Shown here piece by piece: positions 16,009 to 25,318 of a stretch of DNA of 64,000 nucleotides. The number at the start of each line of letters is the position of its first letter. The first letter of the stretch is position 1. The position numbers and the translations under genes were made by a program. The stretch spans positions 1 through 64,000 of the forward strand of contig DATJOJ010000042.1 of assembly GCA_035507035.1 (NCBI GenBank), in the 5' to 3' direction. Source of the stretch: DATJOJ01 sp035507035. GTDB taxonomy: Bacteria; Acidobacteriota; Terriglobia; Terriglobales; Acidobacteriaceae. Under the pieces are notes generated by a model. The model saw only the letters and a list, made by a program, of their open reading frames with translations, was not told where the DNA came from and made no database searches.

Positions 16009-17698
16009 GCGCTCCTCCCGCGGCAGCTACGCTGATTTCTTGTGCTACGACGGCAGGCTGGACATTGGAACTCCGGGAATTGGGAACACTCTCCCTCGCG
16101 CCCAGACGCGATAGACGTAAAACAAAAACACATCCCTGACCGGGCTTCGATCGTGCCCAGACTTTGCCTTCATGCGCCTGTACGATTTGATAAACAATAG
16201 CAAGTCCCAGGCCTGTGCCGCCCTCAAACTGCGACTGGAACGGTTCAAAAACCTTCTCAATGAGTTGCGGGCTCATCCCAGGACCGGTGTCAGCAAAACG
16301 CATCTCCCACTGTTCTCCGCTGGATTCCACCGAGACCGTGAGCGTTCCGCCTGTCGGCATCGCCCGCACTGCGTTTTCACAGAAATTCCAGAACACCTGC
16401 TTGATCTTGTCTCCATCCGCCGTCGTCCAGGCTTCCGTCACCTGATAGTTTCGCTTCACGCCAATGGCATTCCCCTCGGCCGACAGGCGGTGCTGCAGGA
16501 GAGTAAGTGCATCCTCCAGAAGAGGAATCAGGTCGACTTTCTTAAATTGATATTGCCGGCCGCGAGAATAGGCAAGAAAATCGGTGATGATCTGGTTGAG
16601 CCTTTCCGACTCGCGGGTCACGATCTCGAGCAATCGGCGATGCTCCTCGCTTAACGCTGGAATTCCAGAAAGCAAGCTCACCGACCCCGCAATCGAAGTC
16701 AGAGGGTTGCGGATCTCGTGCGCGATTGCTGCCGCCAACCGGCCCACAGCAGCCAGACGGTCTTGCATGCGCACCTCGCGCTCCAGACGCCGCATTTCGG
16801 TCAGATCATCGAAAGTATAGACATAGCCGATGGTTCCGCCCTCTGGAACCGTCAGCGAAGAGACCAAAACGCGAAACGTTTTGCGAAAACTGTTGCCCGC
16901 GATCCATCGCACCTCGGCATGTTCTCTGCCCGCGTCCACTTGCGGCAATGGATCCAGGAACAAACCATTGATCGGCTGACCGACCAGATCACCCGGACCC
17001 CGCTCCAATAGCTTCTCAGCGGCAGAATTGGCGAATGTAATATGCCCATCCAGACCCGTGGTGATCAATCCGCCGGTCATCGATTGAATGATGTTTTCGT
17101 GCAGCGCTTGCAGATTTTCCAGTTCGCCGCTGGTGTGTTTGAGCTTCACGTCCACTTGCCGCAGCTTGCTGACCAACAAACTGGCGAGGTAGGCGACGGC
17201 CAGGTAACCGAAGAGGTTGACGAGAATGATTGCTTGCAGCAACTTCACGCCCGGGTGAGTGCTGGAATAAGAAGGGATGACGCCGAAATACGTCAGCTCC
17301 AGAACGCTTCCATATAAGAGGAATGCGAGGGCCGCAGTCAGGAATGCCCAGATTCGAGGCAATACAATACAACCGACAATAATGACGAGTGGATATAGAA
17401 AGTTAAATGAACTGTCGATCCCTCCGGTCGCATAAACTACCAGGCTGACCAGAACCAGATCAGTGACGACTTGCAACACCGATTGCACATGGTATTCCTG
17501 CCAAAAACCGAGGAGCACCATGTGGAAGATAGAGACCGTGTACCAAAGTAAAATCGCGGTAACGAATAGACGAAGAGGAAATGGGCTGGGTGTAAGCTGC
17601 GCAATCGCCAGCTCGATACCCAAAAGAAACGTGAGGATGAGAACGCGTACCTTGACCAGCCAGGCCAGCCATTGCCGCTCATCAAACATGGATTGCAT
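16001..17698 (-). CDS. pilS: sensor histidine kinase, PilS-like
   Basis: A 565-residue kinase with about six membrane helices in the first 190 residues, a PAS domain (NIIQSMTGGLITTGLDGHITFAN), a HisKA dimerisation helix with the phosphorylated His in AIAHEIRNPLTSI, and a HATPase_c domain with the N box (WNFCENAVRAMP), DTGPGMSP and GGTGLGLAI motifs. Membrane layout and position match PilS, which senses pilin levels in the membrane in Pseudomonas. Its start codon lies 79 nt after the pilC stop, and it is translationally coupled to pilR. Confidence 0.93.
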   Translation of the reverse strand: MQSMFDERQWLAWLVKVRVLILTFLLGIELAIAQLTPSPFPLRLFVTAILLWYTVSIFHMVLLGFWQEYHVQSVLQVVTDLVLVSLVVYATGGIDSSFNFLYPLVIIVGCIVLPRIWAFLTAALAFLLYGSVLELTYFGVIPSYSSTHPGVKLLQAIILVNLFGYLAVAYLASLLVSKLRQVDVKLKHTSGELENLQALHENIIQSMTGGLITTGLDGHITFANSAAEKLLERGPGDLVGQPINGLFLDPLPQVDAGREHAEVRWIAGNSFRKTFRVLVSSLTVPEGGTIGYVYTFDDLTEMRRLEREVRMQDRLAAVGRLAAAIAHEIRNPLTSIAGSVSLLSGIPALSEEHRRLLEIVTRESERLNQIITDFLAYSRGRQYQFKKVDLIPLLEDALTLLQHRLSAEGNAIGVKRNYQVTEAWTTADGDKIKQVFWNFCENAVRAMPTGGTLTVSVESSGEQWEMRFADTGPGMSPQLIEKVFEPFQSQFEGGTGLGLAIVYQIVQAHEGKVWARSKPGQGCVFVLRLSRLGARESVPNSRSSNVQPAVVAQEISVAAAGGAHG

Positions 17699-17777
17699 TT
17701 CTTAAATTCTCAGTGTCTATGGACTGAAGACCGGCCGCAGCGCATCCTGGCTACACCACAGCCGGCTCCCGCTTCGT

Positions 17778-18986
17778 TTACCCGGCCAATTTCGCGATCA
17801 TCGAGAACAACGGCATATAGAGCGAAATCACAATGCCACCGATGGTGATGCCCAGCATGCCGATAATGATCGGTTCCAGCATGGCGAGCATGTCTTTGGT
17901 AGCCGCATCGACTTCGTCTTCGTAAAAGTCGGCAATCTTCTGCAGCATGTTGTCCATCGCGCCCGTGGCCTCGCCGACTCCGATCATCTGCGTCACCATG
18001 TTGGGGAATACGCCCGATTCCCGTAAGGGATCGACGATGGTGCGGCCTTCCTCGATCGCCTTACGCACGCGCATAATGGCTTCTTCCAACACCTTGTTCC
18101 CCGAGGTGCGCGCCGTAATGCTTAAGCCTTCGAGAATTGGCACACCCGAAGTAATCAGCGTGCCCAAGGTTCGCGTAAATCGCGCCACCGCGATTTTGCG
18201 CAGCAGCATGCCAATGACCGGGGTTTTCAGCAGGCAGTAATCCATCCAGTAAGCGCATCGCTCGTTTTTCCGCATCTGGCCGAATCCGAAGAAGACGCCT
18301 CCGACGCCGAGGATGAAGAACCACCAGAACTGGCCGACAAACGCGCTCAGTCCGATAACGATACGAGTCGGCAAAGGCAGGGCGACATTCAATCCAGCGA
18401 ACAGATTGGCAAAAATCGGCACCACATACTTCAGGAGTGCCGCTACGATCAATCCTGCGAGCGAAACGACCGACACGGGATAGATCAGCGCCGACTTCAC
18501 CGCGGAGCGCAACTTCACCGCCTTCTCAACGTATTGCGCCAGGCGCTGCAGAATGACGTCAAGAATACCGCCCGTCTCGCCGGCTTCAATCATGTTCGTG
18601 GTCAGATCGTCGAAGATCTTGGGATATTGCCGCATGGCATTGGCAAGCGTCGAGCCACCTTCCACGGTGGTGCGGACGCCGTTCAGCGTCTTCTGGAAGG
18701 ATTGGTTTTCCTGGTTCGCAGCCAGGATTTCCAGACACTGCACCAGCGGCAGTCCGGCATCGATCATGACTGAGAACTGGCGGAAAAAGACCGCAACGTC
18801 TTTTACCTTGACCTTGCCGGAGCCGAAAGTCGGCAAAGAAAACTCTTTGCCCTTCTCGCGTATAGACCCGACGGTGATGCGCTCGCGTCGCAACTGCATT
18901 GCGAGGCTCTGCTTGTTGCTGGCAACGCGCTCGCCGTTGATCTTCTCACCGTTGTCCGATTTCCCCGAAAATGTGAAAACTGGCAT
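17778..18986 (-). CDS. pilC: type IV pilus inner-membrane platform protein PilC
   Basis: 402 residues with two T2SSF domains, each starting near the family signature (FFRQFSVMIDAGLPLVQCLEIL and FTRTLGTLITSGVPILEGLSI), and three membrane helices including one at the C-terminus. PilC is the rotor or platform on which PilB and PilT act. Length and order of domains are standard. It lies between pilT and pilS on the same strand. Confidence 0.95.
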   Translation of the reverse strand: MPVFTFSGKSDNGEKINGERVASNKQSLAMQLRRERITVGSIREKGKEFSLPTFGSGKVKVKDVAVFFRQFSVMIDAGLPLVQCLEILAANQENQSFQKTLNGVRTTVEGGSTLANAMRQYPKIFDDLTTNMIEAGETGGILDVILQRLAQYVEKAVKLRSAVKSALIYPVSVVSLAGLIVAALLKYVVPIFANLFAGLNVALPLPTRIVIGLSAFVGQFWWFFILGVGGVFFGFGQMRKNERCAYWMDYCLLKTPVIGMLLRKIAVARFTRTLGTLITSGVPILEGLSITARTSGNKVLEEAIMRVRKAIEEGRTIVDPLRESGVFPNMVTQMIGVGEATGAMDNMLQKIADFYEDEVDAATKDMLAMLEPIIIGMLGITIGGIVISLYMPLFSMIAKLAG

Positions 18987-19063
18987 GGTTTAACCTCGCT
19001 TAGTTGCTATGCTGATTGTTCCTGTACTGCTTTTCGATCCTTCACTTCTGTCCCGAACTGCTT

Positions 19064-20194
19064 TTACCGTTTTGCCGGCGCTGCAGCTTTTGCTGCTGCC
19101 GGCGCGGGGGTGCGGCCCAGTAAACTCGATCCCCTATTGATCATTTCTGTCAGTTCATCGGTGTTGCTCGAACGAGACAACGCCATATCGAGCGTAAGTT
19201 GTTTCTGGAAGTACGCGGTGGCCAGCGACTGGTTGAATGTCTGCATGCCAAACTTGTCCTGACCAGATTGCATCGACGAATAAATCTGGTGAATCTTGTC
19301 TTCACGAATCAGGTTGCGCACCGCGGCATTCGGCACCAGCACTTCCATGCACATCACGCGGCCTTTGCCGTCGGCACGCGGTAGCAAGCTCTGACACATG
19401 ATCCCTTCCAACACTAATGACAGCTGCGCTCGGATCTGCGGTTGCTGGTGGGCCGGAAAAACGTCGATGATGCGGTTGATGGTGGATGACGCCGAATTGG
19501 TGTGCAGTGTGCCAAACGTCAAGTGACCGGTTTCAGCAATTCGGAGCGCCGATTCGATCGTCTCCAAGTCTCGCATTTCGCCGATCAGCACGACATCCGG
19601 ATCTTCGCGAAGGGCAGCGCGGAGCGCATCGGCAAAACTCTTCGTGTCCGCGTGGAGCTCGCGCTGATTGACCACGCAGTTCTTGTTCATGTGCACAAAC
19701 TCGATCGGGTCTTCGATGGTCAGAATGTGGTCATGGCGCTCGGTGTTGATCTTGTCGATCATGGCCGCCAGAGTCGTGGACTTGCCCGAACCAGTGGGAC
19801 CGGTTACCAGCACCAACCCCCGCGGCTTATCGCACATTTTGCTTACGACCGCAGGCAACCCAAGCTGGTTGAACGACTTGATTTCGAAGGGAATCAAACG
19901 GAATACGGCCGCGGTAGCTCCACGCTGGTTAAACACGTTGGCGCGGAAGCGGGCCAGTCCCTTCATGCCGAAGGAGAAGTCCAGCTCCAGATTTTCTTCG
20001 AAGCGATGCTTCTGCGAGTCCGTCATCACGCTATAAGCCAGTTGCTTGGTCTCCGCCGGCGTCATCTGCGGAAGGTCCAGCGGCACCAGGTGTCCGTGCA
20101 CACGAATCTGAGGTGGAGAGTTGGTAGTCAGGTGTAAGTCGCTGCCGCTCATCTCCAGCATTCGTTTCAGCAAATCACTTAACGAAAGCGCCAT
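19064..20194 (-). CDS. pilT: type IV pilus retraction ATPase PilT
   Basis: A 376-residue hexameric ATPase. Visible are Walker A GPTGSGKST, the Asp box EDPIEFVH, the Walker B region (DVVLIGEMRDLETI), the His box FGTLHTNSA and the C-terminal AIRNLIRE-type segment (AVRNLIREDKIHQIY) that is specific for PilT and needed for retraction. A Pro/Ala-rich tail ends the protein. Presence of PilT implies pili that retract, giving twitching motility or DNA uptake. Confidence 0.96.
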   Translation of the reverse strand: MALSLSDLLKRMLEMSGSDLHLTTNSPPQIRVHGHLVPLDLPQMTPAETKQLAYSVMTDSQKHRFEENLELDFSFGMKGLARFRANVFNQRGATAAVFRLIPFEIKSFNQLGLPAVVSKMCDKPRGLVLVTGPTGSGKSTTLAAMIDKINTERHDHILTIEDPIEFVHMNKNCVVNQRELHADTKSFADALRAALREDPDVVLIGEMRDLETIESALRIAETGHLTFGTLHTNSASSTINRIIDVFPAHQQPQIRAQLSLVLEGIMCQSLLPRADGKGRVMCMEVLVPNAAVRNLIREDKIHQIYSSMQSGQDKFGMQTFNQSLATAYFQKQLTLDMALSRSSNTDELTEMINRGSSLLGRTPAPAAAKAAAPAKR

Positions 20195-20218
20195 GTGTGT
20201 TTCCTTCTCCTACAAGTC

Positions 20219-21934
20219 TTAGTGAATCGTTTCGCGGGCAACTTCTTCCAACGTTGTCCAACCCGCCGCCACTTTAATCAAACCGCTGCGTCGGAGGGTG
20301 ATCATTCCTCGCTCGATCGCTTTCTTCTTCAGCTCCACCGCGGAAGCTCCCACCAGCACAAGTTCCCTAATCTCGTCGTCAACTTCCATGACTTCGTACA
20401 AGCCAGTTCGCCCTTTGTAGCCGGTGTTATTGCAAACGCCGCAGCCCTTTCCCTTTTGAATCTTGACTGTCTTGGCCTCCTCGGGTGTGTAACCCTCGTC
20501 GATCAGGGCGGGAACAGGGACATCAACAACCTCGGCGCATTCTTTGCAGATTCGGCGTACGAGACGCTGAGCGCAGATCAAGTGAACCGAGGTCGCGACG
20601 AGAAATGGCTCAATGCCCATGTTCATGAGGCGCGTGATGGTTTCCGGGGCACCGTTTGTGTGCAGCGTAGATAACACCAGGTGTCCGGTAAGAGCGGCTT
20701 TAATGGCGATTTCTGCAGTTTCAAAATCTCGAATCTCGCCGACCAGAATGATGTTAGGATCCTGCCGCAAGAAAGCACGCAGGGCAGCCGCAAAGTTCAG
20801 CCCGATCTGCTCCTTCATCTGCACCTGGTTCACGCCGCCGAGTTGAAACTCGACCGGATCTTCCGCGGTCATGATGTTGGTATCGGGCTGATTGAGGCGG
20901 GCAATCGAGGAATAGAGCGTGTTGGTTTTCCCCGAGCCTGTCGGTCCCGTAACCAGCACCATGCCGTATGGCTTCAAAATCGCCTTCTCGAATTTGACCA
21001 GCGACTCGGATTCAAAGCCGAGCTTGGTCATGTCTAAACGCAGATTTTCTTTGTCGAGCAACCGCAGCACGATTTTTTCGCCCCACAGGGTGGGCAGCGT
21101 GCTAACGCGGAAATCGAGTTGCTTCTTGCGCCCGCCGACCGCCATCTTCAGCATGATGCGGCCGTCTTGCGGCAAGCGCTTCTCACTGATGTCTAGCTTC
21201 GACATGATCTTGAGGCGCGAGGTGATCGCGTCCTTCAATTTCAGCGGCGGCGACATGATGCTCTGCAGGACACCATCAATGCGAAAGCGGACGCGGAATT
21301 CTTTTTCGTACGGCTCAATATGAATATCGCTGGCGCCGCGCTTCACAGCGTCCGTGAGAATCAAATTGACCAGCTTGACGATGGGCGCTTCGTCTGCAGC
21401 CTTTTCCAGGTCCGCCAGCCCAACCTCTTCCTGCTCCGACTGCAGCTCGACGTCGGCCTCGTCGGTTTCCGTCATCGACATCATGACCTGTTCCAGGTCT
21501 TCTTCTTTCGTCGTGCCGTAAGCTTTGTCGATGCCCTCGAGAATGGAACTTTCCGATGCCACAACCGGCTCAATATTGAAGCCGGTCATAAACTTGATGT
21601 CGTCCATGGCGAACACGTTGGTCGGATCGACCATGGCGATGGTGAGAGATGCACCTACCCGGCTTAAGGGCAAGATCTGATAGCGCTTGGCGGTCTCGTA
21701 AGGAATCAGTTTGACGACGGATGGATCAATTTCAAAATAAGAGAGATTAATGGCGGGTACGCCGTACTGGCGAGAAAGAAAGTTGGTGACATCTTCGTCA
21801 CTCAAGAAGCCGAGTTTGACCAGAGCGGCGCCCAGACGGCAATTCTGGTCCTTCTGATACTTCGTCGCCTGCTCCAACTGCTCTGGGGTTACGACCTTCT
21901 CTTTCACGAGAAGATCGCCCAGCCGTTGAGACAT
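20219..21934 (-). CDS. pilB: type IV pilus assembly ATPase PilB
   Basis: 571 residues. An N-terminal GspE_N/MshEN domain (RLGDLLVKEKVVTPEQLEQA) binds c-di-GMP in some homologues. The motor domain follows with Walker A GPTGSGKT, EDPVEFQL, Walker B IILVGEIRDFETAEIA, His box LSTLHTNGAPETI, and the zinc tetracysteine CKEC...CGVC. It is the first gene of the pilB-T-C-S-R run, 24 nt before pilT. The short MshEN region is notable because c-di-GMP enzymes and PilZ proteins are also encoded in the window. Confidence 0.96.
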   Translation of the reverse strand: MSQRLGDLLVKEKVVTPEQLEQATKYQKDQNCRLGAALVKLGFLSDEDVTNFLSRQYGVPAINLSYFEIDPSVVKLIPYETAKRYQILPLSRVGASLTIAMVDPTNVFAMDDIKFMTGFNIEPVVASESSILEGIDKAYGTTKEEDLEQVMMSMTETDEADVELQSEQEEVGLADLEKAADEAPIVKLVNLILTDAVKRGASDIHIEPYEKEFRVRFRIDGVLQSIMSPPLKLKDAITSRLKIMSKLDISEKRLPQDGRIMLKMAVGGRKKQLDFRVSTLPTLWGEKIVLRLLDKENLRLDMTKLGFESESLVKFEKAILKPYGMVLVTGPTGSGKTNTLYSSIARLNQPDTNIMTAEDPVEFQLGGVNQVQMKEQIGLNFAAALRAFLRQDPNIILVGEIRDFETAEIAIKAALTGHLVLSTLHTNGAPETITRLMNMGIEPFLVATSVHLICAQRLVRRICKECAEVVDVPVPALIDEGYTPEEAKTVKIQKGKGCGVCNNTGYKGRTGLYEVMEVDDEIRELVLVGASAVELKKKAIERGMITLRRSGLIKVAAGWTTLEEVARETIH

Positions 21935-22018
21935 ACCTCGATCTCCTATCTGAGTAACAGCAAGTCGTGCGCTCTTGCAGAACGCGCTCGCGCAGCTTCA
22001 CTGATGGCTACACAGTGG

Positions 22019-22041
22019 GCGTTGACATAAATTGTCAACGC
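22019..22041. promoter_or_regulatory. perfect palindrome upstream of pilB
   Basis: GCGTTGACA (22019-22027) and TGTCAACGC (22033-22041) are perfect 9-base reverse complements around TAAAT. It lies 85 bases before the pilB start and 157 bases before the divergent endonuclease gene. Each arm carries TTGACA, a consensus -35 hexamer, but I find no good -10 at the right distance on either strand. A dimeric regulator site is the simplest reading. Confidence 0.5.
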
Positions 22042-22197
22042 AAAGGAGAGGATTCAAAAGTAACTTTGGTACTTGTCCCATGCGAAGTAACAGCCTCAGC
22101 AATTTACATATCCGGGAATGCACGCCAAACACGGATTTTCCGTGACTCTCGTTTCCGCCGGACATGACCTTCGGTACTGCTTGATACACTCGGGGAT

Positions 22198-22974
22198 GTG
22201 CGGGCGAGTTCCGATTTTCGATTGCGTCAGCTCAAGGCTTACTATCGGGCGCTCTACGCTGCTTTTGGTCCCCAGCACTGGTGGCCGGGCCGCACGCCCA
22301 TGGAGGTTATTGTGGGCGCCTATCTCACGCAAAACACCTCGTGGAACAACGTCGACCTGGCCTTGCGGCGACTGAGGAAGCGTCGGGCGCTGACGCTGAA
22401 AGCAATAAGGAAAATGTCTGTAGCAGAGTTAGAAGATGCCATTCGGCCGGCTGGTTACTTTCGCGAGAAAGCGGCACGGCTCAAAACATTTGTGGAGTTT
22501 GTGGATCAGCATTTCGGCGGTTCGCTCAAACGGATGTTTGCCGAGCCCACTGAGAAGCTTCGCCAGCAGTTGCTTGACCTTAACGGCGTCGGCCCAGAAA
22601 CGGCGGAGTCAATTCTCCTTTATGCCGGCCAGCACCCCGTATTCGTGGTCGATGCTTATGCACGGCGCATCGTAGATCGGCACAAAATCCTGCCCGGAAG
22701 CGCACCATACGATGAAATCCGCCAGCTCTTTGAACGAGCCCTTGCGAACGAAGTGCAAGGCTTTTCGGCGATGCAACGGCGGAAGATAAGTCGGCTACTA
22801 CTGCCGGATACCGCCCATGCTCCCTCCCCGATGAGCCGTGCCCAACGATCAGCCACGTCACAAGTTTTTAACGAGGCTCATGCGCTCGTCGTGGCTGTAG
22901 GAAAGCATTACTGCTTCAAGTCGAGTCCGGACTGCCACAACTGCCCTCTTGGGAGGTTCCTGACAAAGCCGTGA
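22198..22974 (+). CDS. endonuclease III-like HhH-GPD DNA glycosylase (COG2231 type)
   Basis: A 258-residue base-excision-repair protein. The helix-hairpin-helix is LNGVGPETAESILLYA and the catalytic-type Asp follows in VFVVDAYARRIVDRH. YLTQNTSWNNV is the usual N-terminal block. The C-terminal iron-sulphur loop shows CFKSSPDC-HN-C, that is C-x6-C-x2-C, but the fourth Cys expected five residues later is Leu in a very short tail. It starts with GTG at 22198. The substrate lesion is unknown. Confidence 0.88.
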   Translation: MRASSDFRLRQLKAYYRALYAAFGPQHWWPGRTPMEVIVGAYLTQNTSWNNVDLALRRLRKRRALTLKAIRKMSVAELEDAIRPAGYFREKAARLKTFVEFVDQHFGGSLKRMFAEPTEKLRQQLLDLNGVGPETAESILLYAGQHPVFVVDAYARRIVDRHKILPGSAPYDEIRQLFERALANEVQGFSAMQRRKISRLLLPDTAHAPSPMSRAQRSATSQVFNEAHALVVAVGKHYCFKSSPDCHNCPLGRFLTKP

Positions 22975-23014
22975 TCATCAGCGCTATTCAATAAGCCCTG
23001 AACTCAGCCCTATA

Positions 23015-25318
23015 ATGATGTTTTCGAGACTGAATTCAGGGTTCAACCGGAGAATGTTCCTGTCCAGTTCCGCTCCAATTCGGCCTGACCGAAGTTCTTC
23101 AGGACGCAAGAAGGTCATCATCACGGTCACGATTTGTCTGATCGTGCTGTTCGCAATTCTTTTTTCACTAACGTCGCTCGATCTACCCTCAGCGCTTACT
23201 CCTGACAACAATCAGGAGCTGTTGTTCTTAGCTTCGCTCGCGGTGTTGATCTTCGTTTTATTTCTAGCGCTGACCTTCGTACTTGTCCGTAACGTTCTAA
23301 AATTGTTCACAGAGCGTCGGCTGGGAGTACTGGGGTCGAAGTTCCGCACTCGCCTGCTGGTCGCCAGCCTTCTGCTTTCGTTCTTGCCGGTCATCGGAAT
23401 GTTTTTCTTTGCCTATGTGCTGATGAACCGCTCTATCGACAAGTGGTTTTCCACGCCAGTGGAAGAGGTACGCCGCGACACGGAGACAATGGCGTCGTTA
23501 CTTTCGCAATATGCCGCCCAGAACGCAAGCGCTGAAGCGGCTTTTCTTGCCGCATCGCCCGAAATCCAGCGCGCATTTGAGGAGCAGAACTTTTCTCACA
23601 TATCGGACACGTTCCGCCGTCACGAAGCGACTTTGCAGGGCGGTTTTGCCGTTGCTCTCAACAACGGAGAAGCCGAAACCAGCTTCGGCGCGCCTGCTTC
23701 GTGGCCCTCGTTGAGAGAAAAAATTCCGCGATTCCCCAAGCATCCAGGCGGCGCGGTGGCGTTTGTTTGGGACGAAACCAACTATATCGTTGGGAGCGCC
23801 CCGGTCGCTCAGGAGGGCACCATTTTGGTGGCTATGCCCTTGCCTAAGAAATTTTCCGACACTCTGAAAGGCATCGAGGCGAGCCAGCAGCGCTACATTG
23901 ATCTGGCACGAGAGCGTCGACTGGTCCGCCGAATTTATATGGAGGCGCTTCTTCTCCTCACGGTCATCGTTCTTTTTGCTTCAACCTGGCTGGCCTTATT
24001 TCTTTCCAAGTTGGTCACACGCCCGGTAGTCGCGCTTGCTGAAGCAACGCAGGAAATTTCAAGAGGGCGGCTGGATTATCGGGTTGAAGTGCAGGCAGCC
24101 GCGGACGAAATTGGCGATCTAGTGCGATCATTCAACCGCATGGCCGAGGAACTTGAATCCAACCGGCGCCAGATCGAGGCATCGAGCCGCGACCTCAGTG
24201 CCGCGAATGTGGCCCTCGAACAACGCCGCCGTCAGATTGAAACAATTTTGGAAAGCATTCCAAACGGCGTGCTCTCAATGAACGCCGAACGCCGCATCAC
24301 GCACGTGAACCATGCCTTGCTACGTCTGTTGCATCCAGGAAGCGTAATCCCGAGCAACCCGGATGTGTTGATCGGCGCCGCCTTAAGGGATGTCTTCGAT
24401 CCGGATATGCTCAAAAGCCTGGAGCCGCTGTTGCGCCGTGCCGATCGCATGGGAACAACAACCACTCAGATGGAAGTGGCCGCGGACCGACTCTCCGTGA
24501 ATGTAGCCATCACCGTGGCCACTCTGCAACATGCGGGCCAACGCCTGGGCTATGTACTGGTCTTCGAAGATCTCTCCGATTTGCTAAAGGCCCAAAAGCA
24601 GGCCGCATGGCGTGAAGTGGCGCGGCGTGTGGCTCATGAGATTAAGAATCCGTTGACGCCGATCACACTCTCCGCCGAGCGCATTCAGCGTCATTTGCAG
24701 CGCAACTCGGCACCCGACGTGGCTTCGCGAAAAGTTCTCCAGTCCTGTGCCGAGACCATCGCTGGGGCTGTGGAAACCGTGCGCACCCTGGTGGACGAGT
24801 TTTCTACCCTCGCGAGATTCCCGACGGCCCGGCCTCAGGCCTCAGATATCAACTCGATTGTGCGAACCACGTTGGCGATGTTCGGTGGGCAACTGGAGAA
24901 TATTTCCGTGCGCACTTCGCTCGCTGCAGACCTGCCAGACGTCATGGCCGACACTGAAGCCATGAAACGGGCGTTATCGAACCTGATTGACAACGCTGCG
25001 GAAGCTATGCAGGATGCCATGTTCCGCGAGATTCACGTTTCGACGACGTTAGTTAGTAGTCATGACGCCGTCGAAATTCTCGTGGCCGATACCGGGCATG
25101 GAGTTACGCCGGAGTTAAAGGAGCGTTTGTTTCTGCCATACTTCTCGACTAAACAACGCGGTACGGGGCTTGGCCTGGCGATTGTCAGCCGCATCATCGA
25201 GGACCACCACGGCACAATCCGCGTGGAGGAAAATCAGCCCGTCGGTGCAAAGTTCATTATCGAATTGCCCGTCGTTGCCGAGACTGTGAGCGCGCCGGCC
25301 GTCAACCAGCATGCATAA
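23015..25318 (+). CDS. sensor histidine kinase, NtrY-like
   Basis: 767 residues: two membrane helices near the start (VTICLIVLFAILFSL and LAVLIFVLFLALTFVLV), a third at about 105-130, a periplasmic or extracytoplasmic region, a fourth helix (LLLLTVIVLFASTWLALFL), HAMP, PAS, HisKA with His in RRVAHEIKNPLTPITLSAERIQRHL, and HATPase_c with DTGHGVTPELKERLF and GTGLGLAIV. The architecture and the KNPLTPI motif are those of NtrY. It overlaps the following response regulator by 8 nt. NtrYX pairs respond to nitrogen, redox or envelope conditions in Proteobacteria; the signal here is unknown. ATG at 23054 is an alternative start. Confidence 0.92.
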   Translation: MMFSRLNSGFNRRMFLSSSAPIRPDRSSSGRKKVIITVTICLIVLFAILFSLTSLDLPSALTPDNNQELLFLASLAVLIFVLFLALTFVLVRNVLKLFTERRLGVLGSKFRTRLLVASLLLSFLPVIGMFFFAYVLMNRSIDKWFSTPVEEVRRDTETMASLLSQYAAQNASAEAAFLAASPEIQRAFEEQNFSHISDTFRRHEATLQGGFAVALNNGEAETSFGAPASWPSLREKIPRFPKHPGGAVAFVWDETNYIVGSAPVAQEGTILVAMPLPKKFSDTLKGIEASQQRYIDLARERRLVRRIYMEALLLLTVIVLFASTWLALFLSKLVTRPVVALAEATQEISRGRLDYRVEVQAAADEIGDLVRSFNRMAEELESNRRQIEASSRDLSAANVALEQRRRQIETILESIPNGVLSMNAERRITHVNHALLRLLHPGSVIPSNPDVLIGAALRDVFDPDMLKSLEPLLRRADRMGTTTTQMEVAADRLSVNVAITVATLQHAGQRLGYVLVFEDLSDLLKAQKQAAWREVARRVAHEIKNPLTPITLSAERIQRHLQRNSAPDVASRKVLQSCAETIAGAVETVRTLVDEFSTLARFPTARPQASDINSIVRTTLAMFGGQLENISVRTSLAADLPDVMADTEAMKRALSNLIDNAAEAMQDAMFREIHVSTTLVSSHDAVEILVADTGHGVTPELKERLFLPYFSTKQRGTGLGLAIVSRIIEDHHGTIRVEENQPVGAKFIIELPVVAETVSAPAVNQHA

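Noticed and set aside
21935..22197. A sigma-54 promoter for the pil cluster
   Set aside because: No TGGCAC-N5-TTGC(A/T) element was found on the minus strand. A GCAAGTCGTGCG stretch at about 21960 lacks the required spacing and GG/GC pairs.
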